From: Baffinella frigidus
Taxonomy: Eukaryota; Cryptophyceae; Cryptomonadales; Baffinellaceae
DNA: 10,543 bases
Direction: 5' to 3'
Assembly (NCBI GenBank): GCA_026770585.1
Contig: MU646721.1
Coordinates: forward strand, 127,498 to 138,040
Below are positions 6,023 to 10,543 of the stretch, in pieces (the stretch's first letter is position 1; every line of letters begins with the position of its first letter). A program made the position numbers and the translations under genes. The notes under the pieces were generated by a model that worked only from the letters and a program-made list of their open reading frames with translations, had not been told where the DNA came from and made no database searches.

Positions 6023-6158
6023 CCACTCGGGACACTACGGAGAACCGCTGCCCCGGATATCCGGTGTAACGTGACCAACAATTGCGGACGTTCGGCGTGT
6101 TTCCTGAGAAACAATCCAGTCATTGACTTAAGACGGTTCTCCGTAGTGTTCTGAGTGG
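6023..6158 (-). mobile_element. MITE-like element, family GGTCACG, copy 2 (inverted)
   Basis: Arms 6023-6047 and 6134-6158 (CCACTC.G.ACACTACGGAGA and complement) have two mismatches in 25. Inside, CCGGATATCCGG and GTAACGTGACCAA match copy 1 at 3893 read on the other strand. A piece TTGGTCACGTTACAGC at 254 may be a further remnant. Confidence 0.7.
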
Positions 6159-6179
6159 TCAGACATTTGCGGTGGCGTA

Positions 6180-6305
6180 CAGCGTACGGCTGAGGGTTTG
6201 TGGTTTGTGGTTTGTGGTTTGGGGTTTGGGGTTTAGGGTTTGGGGTTTGGGGTTTGGGGTTTGGGGTTTAGAGTTAGGGGCTTAGAGTTAGGGTTGAGGG
6301 TTTAG
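6180..6305 (+). repeat. Heptamers TTTGTGG / TTTGGGG / TTTAGGG
   Basis: Several runs of one variant each, ending GGGTTTAG at the EF2 copy at 6306. Confidence 0.9.
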
Positions 6306-6349
6306 GACGCCGTTAACACAGCGTGGATGACCAACTTGACGAGGGCGAG
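6306..6349 (+). pseudogene. EF-hand 2 loop copy with 1-nt deletion
   Basis: A 44-nt copy between GGGTTTAG|GAC and GAG|GTGGCT. Alignment to the 45-nt copies shows one base missing near GTTAACACAGC, so the reading changes frame after DAVN; on either side of the break the residues would match DAVN and SVDDQLDEGE. Inclusion would shift the frame, so this copy is probably dead. Confidence 0.68.
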
Positions 6350-6364
6350 GTGGCTTCCGGGTTA

Positions 6365-6427
6365 CGGCTTACGGCTGAGAGTTTGGTGTGTAGGGTTTGG
6401 GGTTTATCGTGAGGGTTTAGGGCTGAG
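6365..6427 (+). repeat. Short heptamer array before the canonical EF2 loop copy
   Basis: GGTTTGGGGTTTATCGTGAG and GGGTTTAGGGCTGAG, ending as the acceptor of the copy at 6428. Confidence 0.75.
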
Positions 6428-6472
6428 GACGCGGTTGATAAGAGCGTGGATGGACAACTCGATCAGGGTGAG
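6428..6472 (+). pseudogene. EF-hand 2 loop copy with canonical calcium loop
   Basis: Encodes DAVDKSVDGQLDQGE between GGGCTGAG|GAC and GAG|GTGGCT, 45 nt, phase 0. The loop DKSVDGQLDQGE has Asp1, Ser3, Asp5, Gly6, Leu8, Asp9 and Glu12: a fully canonical EF-hand loop, unlike the full-length exon 3 (Asn1, Ile3). It is the copy nearest the next exon, to which it joins as RGE/QGE|LETAINVW. I list it as a copy, but it may be the functional exon. Confidence 0.65.
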
Positions 6473-6489
6473 GTGGCTTCCGGCCACCG

Positions 6490-6645
6490 GGTTTCGGGTT
6501 TGTGATAGGGTTTAAGGTTTGGGGTTGAGGGTTAGGGTTGAGGGTTCAGGAGATTGTTCGCAGATGTTTAGGGTTTAGGGTTTACGATTTACGGTTTGCG
6601 GTTTACGGTTTGCGGTTTACGGTTTACGGTTTACGGTTTACGGTT
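6490..6645 (+). repeat. Heptamers TTTAGGG, TTTACGG, TTTGCGG
   Basis: G-rich array changing to alternating TTTACGG and TTTGCGG units (6579-6645). It contains GGAGATTGTTCGCAGATGTT (6548), also present at 5532 with one change. Confidence 0.9.
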
Positions 6646-6705
6646 CAGAGCTGTTCGGTGGTAATCCAGTCACGAGACCTGCCGCGATCCAGTCACGACC
6701 CCTGT

Positions 6706-6830
6706 CGAGCGAGGAAGGAACACCTTAAAAAGATTTCAAGGACTTTCACCAGAAAGCCAGGTCCGGAATCCGGACTTGACTGTCTTATGTGTGCAGAGTT
6801 TGCTCGAGAGTGGTGAGTCAAGGTGCCCGG
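6706..6830 (+). repeat. Dispersed repeat with GAGCGAGGA start, copy 1
   Basis: Shares GAGCGAGGA..GGA.CAC, TTAAAAA, ACTTTCACC.GAA and a hairpin GTCCGGAATCCGGAC with 7358-7520, in the same order. The second copy is what interrupts the exon 4 duplicate at 7339. Confidence 0.6.
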
Positions 6831-6910
6831 AGTAGCCACCCTCCTGAACCAAACCCGCCTTCCATTCCTGGGGCGCGTCTCGAGAATGGGAGGCGGGTGT
6901 GCTCCTTTCG

Positions 6911-6946
<36 letters not shown>

Positions 6947-6986
6947 CTCTCTCTCTCTCTCTCCCTCTCTCTCTCCCTTCCTCTCA
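6911..6986. repeat. Pyrimidine tract (CT)n
   Basis: Nearly pure CT dinucleotides with TATC and CCCT interruptions. The Ser/Leu-rich frames through it are not genes. Confidence 0.95.
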
Positions 6987-7043
6987 CTCCCTTCACCAGC
7001 CTCCCCGGTCCGGGGAGGAGCGAGAGAGCAGGAGGGGGACACG

Positions 7044-7191
7044 GATCTCATATGGAAACACTTATAATTTACAAACTTGGTTCAACGAAATTTACTACAC
7101 ATAACGATCTTTATCAGTAATATTAAAGCAAAGGTGTAGTAATTTTGATTGAATCCAAGTTTACAAATTATAAGTGTTTCCATATGAGACC
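7044..7191. mobile_element. MITE-like element, 57-bp arms, with nested core
   Basis: Arms 7044-7100 and 7134-7191 are near-perfect reverse complements (TCTCATATGGAAACACTTAT outermost, then ..AAACTTGG.TTCAA.., then TTACTACAC innermost) around a 33-base loop. The inner part from TTCAACG to its mate, including the loop, is related to 9856-9923 in reverse orientation. Confidence 0.8.
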
Positions 7192-7225
7192 GGGCAACTG
7201 CCGCGGTGCTCTGCCTAGATCCCAC

Positions 7226-7320
7226 ACCCTAGACCCCCAAAACTGAACCCTGCACCCTGAACCCTAAACCCCAAACCCTCAACCTCAACCCCCAAACCCA
7301 AAACCCAAAACGTGGACCAA
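7226..7320. repeat. C-rich heptamers CCCTAAA / CCCAAAA before the split exon 4 copy
   Basis: Degenerate CCCTGAA, CCCTAAA, CCCCAAA and CCTCAAC units, then CCCAAAACCCAAAACG. Confidence 0.85.
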
Positions 7321-7338
7321 ATCGCAAACCGAAAACAT

Positions 7339-7597
7339 CTGGAGGCGGTGATCAACGCCGAGCGAGGACGGGACACAAGTTGAATTGTTTTTAAAAAACT
7401 TTCACCTGAATCCAGCAGGAAATGGACTTGTAAGACTTGACAGTCAGGTCCAGATTCCGGACCTGGCTTTTAAAATCGTGCTTCTTTCTCTCGAAAGCGG
7501 TGTGGAGTAAGGTCTTAGGTCTTATCGCTTAGGGGTTATTCGAAATCCCTTGGAAGTCCGCTGTGTAGAGTACGAGAAGCAGAAGCCAATGATCGAC
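7339..7597 (+). pseudogene. Exon 4 copy split by about 211 bp
   Basis: The left part 7339-7359 reads LEAVINA (compare LETAINV) and the right part 7571-7597 reads YEKQKPMID, identical to exon 4 residues in the same order. Between them lie 211 bases containing two segments found elsewhere in the window (7360-7520 like 6706-6830; 7517-7546 like 9348-9377 reversed). The simplest reading is an exon 4 duplicate broken by inserted repeat DNA. After the right part the sequence diverges (GTTTCCCCAAG). Confidence 0.7.
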
Positions 7598-7683
7598 GTT
7601 TCCCCAAGACCCCCGGAATCTCGCGGCCACGTGACTAGGTGTGTACCGGGAAAGGGCTAACATAAGTGAAACTGGGCGGGCGT

Positions 7684-7722
7684 ATTTTAAAAATGTATTT
7701 TAAAATGCATTTTAAAATGAAA
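7684..7722. repeat. TATTTTAAAATG tandem repeat
   Basis: Three units of about 13 bases (GTATTTTAAAAAT, GTATTTTAAAAT, GCATTTTAAAAT) in the intron upstream of exon 4. Confidence 0.85.
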
Positions 7723-7782
7723 ACCTCGTAGTCCCTCGTGTGGAAACCCCAAACCTCAAAACCCCTCCATCCTTGAACACAG

Positions 7783-7884
7783 TTGGAGACAGCGATCAAT
7801 GTGTGGCACAACTACGAGAAGCAGAAGCCGATGATTGACGCGACATTCGCCAAGTACGACACCAACAACTCCAATATGCTCGAG
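7783..7884 (+). CDS. Exon 4: linker helix and first part of EF-hand 3
   Basis: 34 codons between AACACAG|TTG and GAG|GTCCCC. The peptide runs LETAINVWHNYEKQ, then KPMIDATFAKYD, then loop residues DTNNSNMLE. It continues the EF2 exit helix (..RGE|LETAINVW) and forms the entering helix of EF-hand 3 (MIDATFAKYD). Loop positions 1-9 are here (Asp1, Asn3, Ser5, Asn6, Met7, Leu8, Glu9); positions 10-12 come from exon 5. The WHNYEKQK linker resembles the Trp/Tyr-containing linker I recall from dinoflagellate EF-hand proteins (from memory, not searched). The acceptor lacks the G at +1 seen in most other exons. Partial copies lie on both sides: an interrupted one at 7339-7597 and three fragments at 8026-8257. 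Confidence 0.82.
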
Positions 7885-8025
7885 GTCCCCAACCCAACCC
7901 TGATTTTTTAGGGCTCAAGGTTTAGGACATACGTATGTGCTAGTTTCAGCGACCCGGAGGGTGCTACGGAGGGTGCTACGGTTTGCAGTAGTGTAGGGTG
8001 CCACGGAATGCCGAAACGAGGTTCG

Positions 8026-8046
8026 ATGATCGACATTCGCCTCGAG
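8026..8046 (+). pseudogene. Exon 4 fragment with internal deletion
   Basis: ATGATCGACATTCGCCTCGAG followed by GTGAGA. It matches the start (ATG ATT GAC), a middle piece (CATTCGCC) and the end (CTCGAG|GT) of exon 4 with the intervening loop codons missing. Confidence 0.5.
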
Positions 8047-8091
8047 GTGAGAGTTTGGGGTTCAGAGTTTGATCGACGTCCTTGGACGGTC

Positions 8092-8127
8092 GCCAAGTAC
8101 GACACTAACCACTCCATCATGCTCGAG
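8092..8127 (+). pseudogene. Exon 4 3' fragment with lost donor
   Basis: Encodes AKYDTNHSIMLE, matching the end of exon 4 (AKYDTNNSNMLE) with Asn to His and Asn to Ile. The GT expected after GAG is replaced by AC, so the donor is destroyed. A GATCGAC piece at 8071 is a further trace of the same exon. Confidence 0.7.
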
Positions 8128-8134
8128 ACACCAT

Positions 8135-8360
8135 GCCATGTGTTTGGACTTCAGGGTGTAGCGTGTAGCGTGTGGCGTGTAGGGGGTGGAGGGTGGGGTG
8201 CGGGGTGTAGGGTGTAGGGTGTAGGGTGTAGACACCAACAACTCCAACATGCTCGCGGTGCGCGTTTGGGGTGTTCTGGGTCAGGGTACCTCACTGCGCT
8301 TCAGGTTTCAGCGAAACCTGAAGCCTACACCCTACACCCTACGCCCTACACCCTACACCG
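8135..8360. repeat. Mirrored TGTAGGG / CCCTACA arrays around a 12-bp hairpin
   Basis: G-strand units TGTAGCG, TGTGGCG and TGTAGGG (8152-8231) and C-strand units CCCTACA and CCCTACG (8325-8358) are complementary. Between them lie an exon 4 fragment and the perfect hairpin GCTTCAGGTTTC-AGC-GAAACCTGAAGC (written in parts; 8298-8324). Confidence 0.85.
8231..8257 (+). pseudogene. Exon 4 loop fragment joined to a TGTAGGG array
   Basis: Encodes DTNNSNMLA, the third calcium loop of exon 4, followed by a donor-like GCG|GTGCGC. It starts immediately at the last TGTAG of a heptamer array. Glu9 has become Ala. Confidence 0.68.
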
Positions 8361-8409
8361 TAAACTCCAAACCCAACCCCCAAAAACCTAGACCCTCAAC
8401 CCGAAACAG

Positions 8410-8454
8410 ATGGACGAGCTGAAGCGGCTCTTGACGGACCTCAACGACGGCAAG
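8410..8454 (+). CDS. Exon 5: end of EF-hand 3 and exit helix
   Basis: 15 codons, MDELKRLLTDLNDGK, between CGAAACAG|ATG and AAG|GTCTCC. After splicing to exon 4 the third loop reads DTNNSNMLEMDE, with Glu12 supplied here, followed by the exit helix LKRLLTDLNDGK. So an intron splits this calcium loop between positions 9 and 10. DLNDGK joins EPTAEEV of exon 6 in phase 0, the typical start of the next EF-hand. Upstream lie about 85 bases of C-rich heptamers (CCCTACA, then CCCAAAC types). No second copy of this exon was found, although the ten bases from its last codon into the intron (AAGGTCTCCC) recur at 8702. Confidence 0.8.
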
Positions 8455-8461
8455 GTCTCCC

Positions 8462-8536
8462 ATTTTCCATTTATTTATTTGAGGTATTCTATTTATTTAT
8501 TTGATTTATTATTCTATTTATTTATTTAATTTTTTT
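8462..8536. repeat. (TTTA)n-type AT-rich repeat
   Basis: Runs of TTTATTTATTTGA and TATTCTATTTATTT, shortly after the exon 5 donor. Confidence 0.9.
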
Positions 8537-8550
8537 GAGTATCAAGTTTG

Positions 8551-8698
8551 TTTGGTCTCACGAGTTTGGTGACACTGGGCTCTTTTCCGCTTCAAAGTTG
8601 ACGGATGTGTACCACCCACTCAGCAGGTCAACTTAAAAATACCACAACTTAAAGATCAATAACTTGAAAATAGCCAGCCAACCAAACTGAGGCAGAGC
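8551..8698 (+). repeat. Dispersed repeat with AAGTTGAC hairpin, copy 1
   Basis: Shares TCACGAGTTTGGTGA, CTGGGCTC, AAAGTTGACGGATGTGTACC, GTCAACTT and GAGGCAGAG, in order, with 10134-10248. AAGTTGAC and GTCAACTT form 8-bp arms in both copies. Confidence 0.75.
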
Positions 8699-8904
8699 TA
8701 GAAGGTCTCCCAAGTTGCTTTACTGAGGGTTCAAACTTGCTTTACCACTTAGCAGCCACCGGGGGCTTCACGGATACAGTCTATCTAAACGATTTGTACT
8801 AGAATCTTATCCATTGCCCTGAAACCTAACCGGAGTTTCATCTTAAATTCAAGGTGAAAAGGTCCTCGCTCGCTGCTTAGTGGTGAGCAAGCTCGTCCTG
8901 GTGT

Positions 8905-8950
8905 TCCAACCCCAGACGATGATCCACCCCCCAAACGTTGCTCCAACCCA
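8905..8950 (+). repeat. CCCCAAATGTTGTTCCA-type repeat, first block
   Basis: Degenerate units GTTCCAACCCCAGACGATGA and CCCCCCAAACGTTGCTCCAA. The array resumes at 9098 after a MITE-like element and again at 9548. Confidence 0.7.
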
Positions 8951-8951
8951 C

Positions 8952-9094
8952 CACGCCAGATTCTTGGAAAGGGTCGCCAAAAGTCAATTACCGGAAGGAA
9001 TACGGGGGAATTGTTTGCTTTCGGGATAGTTGAACGCCAAAATTGGCGTTCCCAAAGGGAGCTACCCCCTCCAGCAGTCTAGCGTGGCAAGCGT
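8952..9094 (-). mobile_element. MITE-like element, family CACGCCA, copy 3 (inverted)
   Basis: Ends CCACGCCAGATTCTTGGAAA and its degenerate mate CTAGCGTGG near 9085-9094. Read on the minus strand it follows copy 1: GGGAACGCCA, TTGGCGTTC, AATTCCCCCGTATTCCTTCC, GACTTTTGGCGACCCTTTCC. It interrupts the CCCCAAATGTTGTTCCA-type repeat. Confidence 0.75.
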
Positions 9095-9133
9095 TTGTCC
9101 AACCCCAAATCGTTGTTCCATCCCCCGCAGGCT

Positions 9134-9326
9134 GTTCCACTCGAGAATGCTGGAGGACCCTATTTATATGTGGGGTTTGTAAACATTTGTACCAAGATAG
9201 GGTGTTCCACCCTCGTGTCTGTGCTAATTTTGGATAGAATGGCTCCAAAGGAATGAAAGTTACTTCACAAAGGCCCACTTTTAAAAGCATGTCACTTTTA
9301 AATAGGCCCCGCTAGCATTCTCGTGT
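9134..9326. mobile_element. Foldback element, about 30-40-bp imperfect arms
   Basis: Left arm ACTCGAGAATGCTGGAGGAC and CCTATTTA (9139-9166); right arm TAAATAGGCCCCGCTAGCAT and TCTCGTGT (9299-9326) are reverse complements with several changes. The interior of about 130 bases is non-coding. Confidence 0.6.
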
Positions 9327-9347
9327 GCCACATTTCGGACTTCGACG

Positions 9348-9377
9348 AGATCTTGAATAACCCCTAAGCGACAAGAC
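9348..9377 (-). repeat. 30-bp segment shared with 7517-7546, inverted
   Basis: Read on the minus strand: GGTCTTGTCGCTTAGGGGTT then ATTCAAGATC; the + strand copy differs at three positions. Confidence 0.8.
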
Positions 9378-9401
9378 CCAGGACCCTACAGTAGGCATCC
9401 G

Positions 9402-9425
9402 GTAGGAACATAGGGGGGTTCCTAC
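9402..9425. repeat. 8-bp hairpin GTAGGAAC/GTTCCTAC
   Basis: Perfect arms around ATAGGGGG. Confidence 0.7.
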
Positions 9426-9547
9426 AGATAAGGTGACGGAAACTGGGGTATTTCCTTCCCGAAACTCCCTTCGTAGCTTGCTGAGTGGGTTAGAACACAT
9501 GCCCGCGGTAGTCAAAAACAGCCGTACGGAGCTCTCCTGGCGGAGCC

Positions 9548-9735
9548 AACCCCCAAATGTTGTTCCGGTCCCCAAATGTTGTACCAAACCCAAAATATTG
9601 TTCCGAGGCAGGAGTCGCCCCCCAAATGTTGATCAAACCCCCAAATGTTGTTCAACCCCCCAAAAGTTGTTCCGACCCCCCGTGCGGGGAACTCACGTTC
9701 CTCAAATGTTATCCACAACCTCAAATGTTGTGCGG
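9548..9735 (+). repeat. CCCCCAAATGTTGTTCCRA tandem repeat, about 18-20 bp, main block
   Basis: About ten degenerate units before the exon 6 acceptor (CCCCAAATGTTGTTCCGG, CCCAAAATATTGTTCCGA, CCCCCAAAAGTTGTTCCGA and so on). Units abut with no unique spacers. It gives open frames on both strands that are not genes. Confidence 0.85.
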
Positions 9736-9748
9736 GGAACCCCGACAG

Positions 9749-9799
9749 GAGCCAACGGCGGAGGAGGTGCAGATGGTGATGCAGCTTGGGGACGGTTCG
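9749..9799 (+). CDS. Exon 6: start of EF-hand 4 (gene continues beyond window)
   Basis: 17 codons, EPTAEEVQMVMQLGDGS, between CCCGACAG|GAG and a proposed donor TCG|GTGCGT. It follows LTDLNDGK of exon 5 in phase 0 and forms the entering helix of a fourth EF-hand with the first loop residues (Asp1, Ser3). The donor keeps phase 0 like all other junctions; an alternative GT at 9795 would give phase 1. The rest of the fourth loop and the stop codon are not recognisable in the window, so the gene is 3'-incomplete. A partial duplicate of this exon lies at 9956-9988, with a foldback element between the two. Confidence 0.7.
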
Positions 9800-9855
9800 G
9801 TGCGTGCCCTCTCCCAATTCATCTCAGTGAAGGTATTACGCAAATCCTTTCATGC

Positions 9856-9923
9856 CAACGGAATTTACTACACCGATGCTTTACTATTACTTGTAAGATC
9901 CGATTGTGTAGTAATTGTCGTTG
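9856..9923 (-). mobile_element. Short foldback element between exon 6 and its duplicate
   Basis: Ends CAACGGAATTTACTACAC and GTGTAGTAATTGTCGTTG are imperfect inverted repeats around 32 bases. The loop (GATGCTTTACTATTACTTGT) matches, on the other strand, the loop of the element at 7044. Confidence 0.75.
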
Positions 9924-9955
9924 TCAAAAAGGCTTGTCTTAATACAGTCTCTCAG

Positions 9956-9988
9956 ATGAAAATGGTGATGCTGCGTGGGGACGGTTCG
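9956..9988 (+). pseudogene. Partial duplicate of exon 6
   Basis: Reads MKMVMLRGDGS between TCTCAG|ATG and TCG|GTGCGT, compared with VQMVMQLGDGS in exon 6. The following intron bases (GTGCGTGCCCTCTCCCAATT) are identical to those after exon 6, so exon end and intron start were copied together. It lacks the EPTAEE codons. In phase and with both splice dinucleotides, so an alternative exon is conceivable. Confidence 0.65.
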
Positions 9989-10133
9989 GTGCGTGCCCTC
10001 TCCCAATTTTCTCTCTGTCGGAGTCTACTATCTCTGTCTCATACTGCCTCTGTCGCAGTCGCCGAACACTAGGAGTGACAGCTTGTCCGGCCACTCGATC
10101 CGCACGACCCGTTCCAGCTCTGCCGCAGTCTAT

Positions 10134-10248
10134 TTGGGCTCACCGGGTTGGTGAGCTGGGGCTCGTTTTTGCGAGAAAGTTGACGGGTGTGTACCGTGGA
10201 CCCGGAGTGTCAACTTGAGGATAGTCTGTCAACCCGAATGAGGCAGAG
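10134..10248 (+). repeat. Dispersed repeat with AAGTTGAC hairpin, copy 2
   Basis: Matches 8551-8698 in order. It also has the perfect hairpin GCTCACC-GGGTT-GGTGAGC (10138-10156). Confidence 0.75.
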
Positions 10249-10282
10249 TGCAACCACCAACCAAGTGGTTGCTGCCCCTTTT

Positions 10283-10386
10283 GGTGTTCCCGCTGACTAT
10301 TGTATCACTTAACTCAAGGCTTAAGGGCCTATCTAGGATCTGTATCGAGAGTAATAAAGAACAAGAAGCAGAAGGTGTTCCCGCTG
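10283..10386 (+). repeat. Dispersed repeat, copy 2, flanked by a 13-bp direct repeat
   Basis: Matches the reverse of 4283-4383. GGTGTTCCCGCTG stands exactly on both sides (10283-10295 and 10374-10386), like a target-site duplication, although the right one may partly belong to the repeat itself because copy 1 has GAAGTTCCCGTCTGG there. Confidence 0.7.
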
Positions 10387-10446
10387 GCGATGGATTTCCC
10401 CCTCCTTCCCAACTTTCCCGCGAAAATGCGAGTGGCTGCTTCCCCA

Positions 10447-10448
<2 letters not shown>

Positions 10449-10543
<95 letters not shown>
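10449..10543. repeat. (AT)n microsatellite at window end
   Basis: 95 bases of pure AT dinucleotides running to the last base. Confidence 0.98.

Noticed and set aside
6736-7120. Open frames through the CT tract
   Set aside because: Low-complexity translation (SLSLSL or RERERE), no independent support.
9548-9735. CRISPR-like array
   Set aside because: Units are degenerate and contiguous, without unique spacers, in eukaryotic sequence.
9433-10072. Frames of about 170 residues across the 18-bp repeats and exon 6
   Set aside because: Mostly repeat translation (PPNVV-type); only the short EF-hand part is supported.

Overview
This window looks like eukaryotic nuclear DNA, most probably from a dinoflagellate (Suessiales/Symbiodiniaceae-like). 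That is inference from three things: a recognisable EF-hand calcium-binding protein split into short phase-0 GT-AG exons, acceptors mostly of the AG|G type, and introns full of degenerate heptamers of the TTTAGGG telomere type plus small inverted-repeat elements. There is no bacterial-style gene organisation, rRNA, convincing tRNA or CRISPR array.

One gene can be supported. It lies on the + strand and is incomplete at its 3' end. Six best exons join in one continuous frame: 1842-2075 (basic N-terminal region), 3065-3148 (EF-hand 1), 4930-5034 (EF-hand 2), 7783-7884 (linker plus first part of EF-hand 3), 8410-8454 (end of EF-hand 3) and 9749-9799 (start of EF-hand 4). Every junction is phase 0 and every exon is a multiple of three. 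Together they encode about 207 residues. The intron lengths (989, 1781, 2748, 525 and 1294 bases) dwarf the exons.

The striking feature is inside the introns. Almost every exon is accompanied by partial, decayed copies of itself: EF1 at 2896, 3263 and 3507; EF2 at 4556, 5213, 5347, 5464, 5814, 6306 and 6428; EF3 at 7339+7571, 8026, 8092 and 8231; EF4 at 9956. Many copies keep a plausible AG acceptor and GT donor, and many are joined directly to telomere-like heptamer arrays, so that a TTTAG|G repeat unit itself forms the acceptor. One EF2 copy (6428-6472) has a better calcium loop than the full-length exon.

Layout: 1-172 degenerating TTTGTTG heptamers; 173-1841 upstream DNA with duplicated segments and foldback elements; 1842-2075 exon 1; 2076-3064 intron 1 (foldbacks, a perfect 48-bp palindrome, a GA tract, an EF1 shard); 3065-4929 exon 2 and an intron with EF1 copies, hairpins and a 349-bp CCCTAAA-type array; 4930-7782 exon 3 and an intron with the EF2 cassette series, MITE-like elements and a CT tract; 7783-8454 exons 4 and 5 with EF3 shards and mirrored TGTAGGG arrays; 8455-9748 intron 5 with dispersed repeats; 9749-10048 exon 6 and its duplicate; then repeats ending in (AT)n. 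Both window ends are simple repeats, as expected of an assembly contig broken at repeats.
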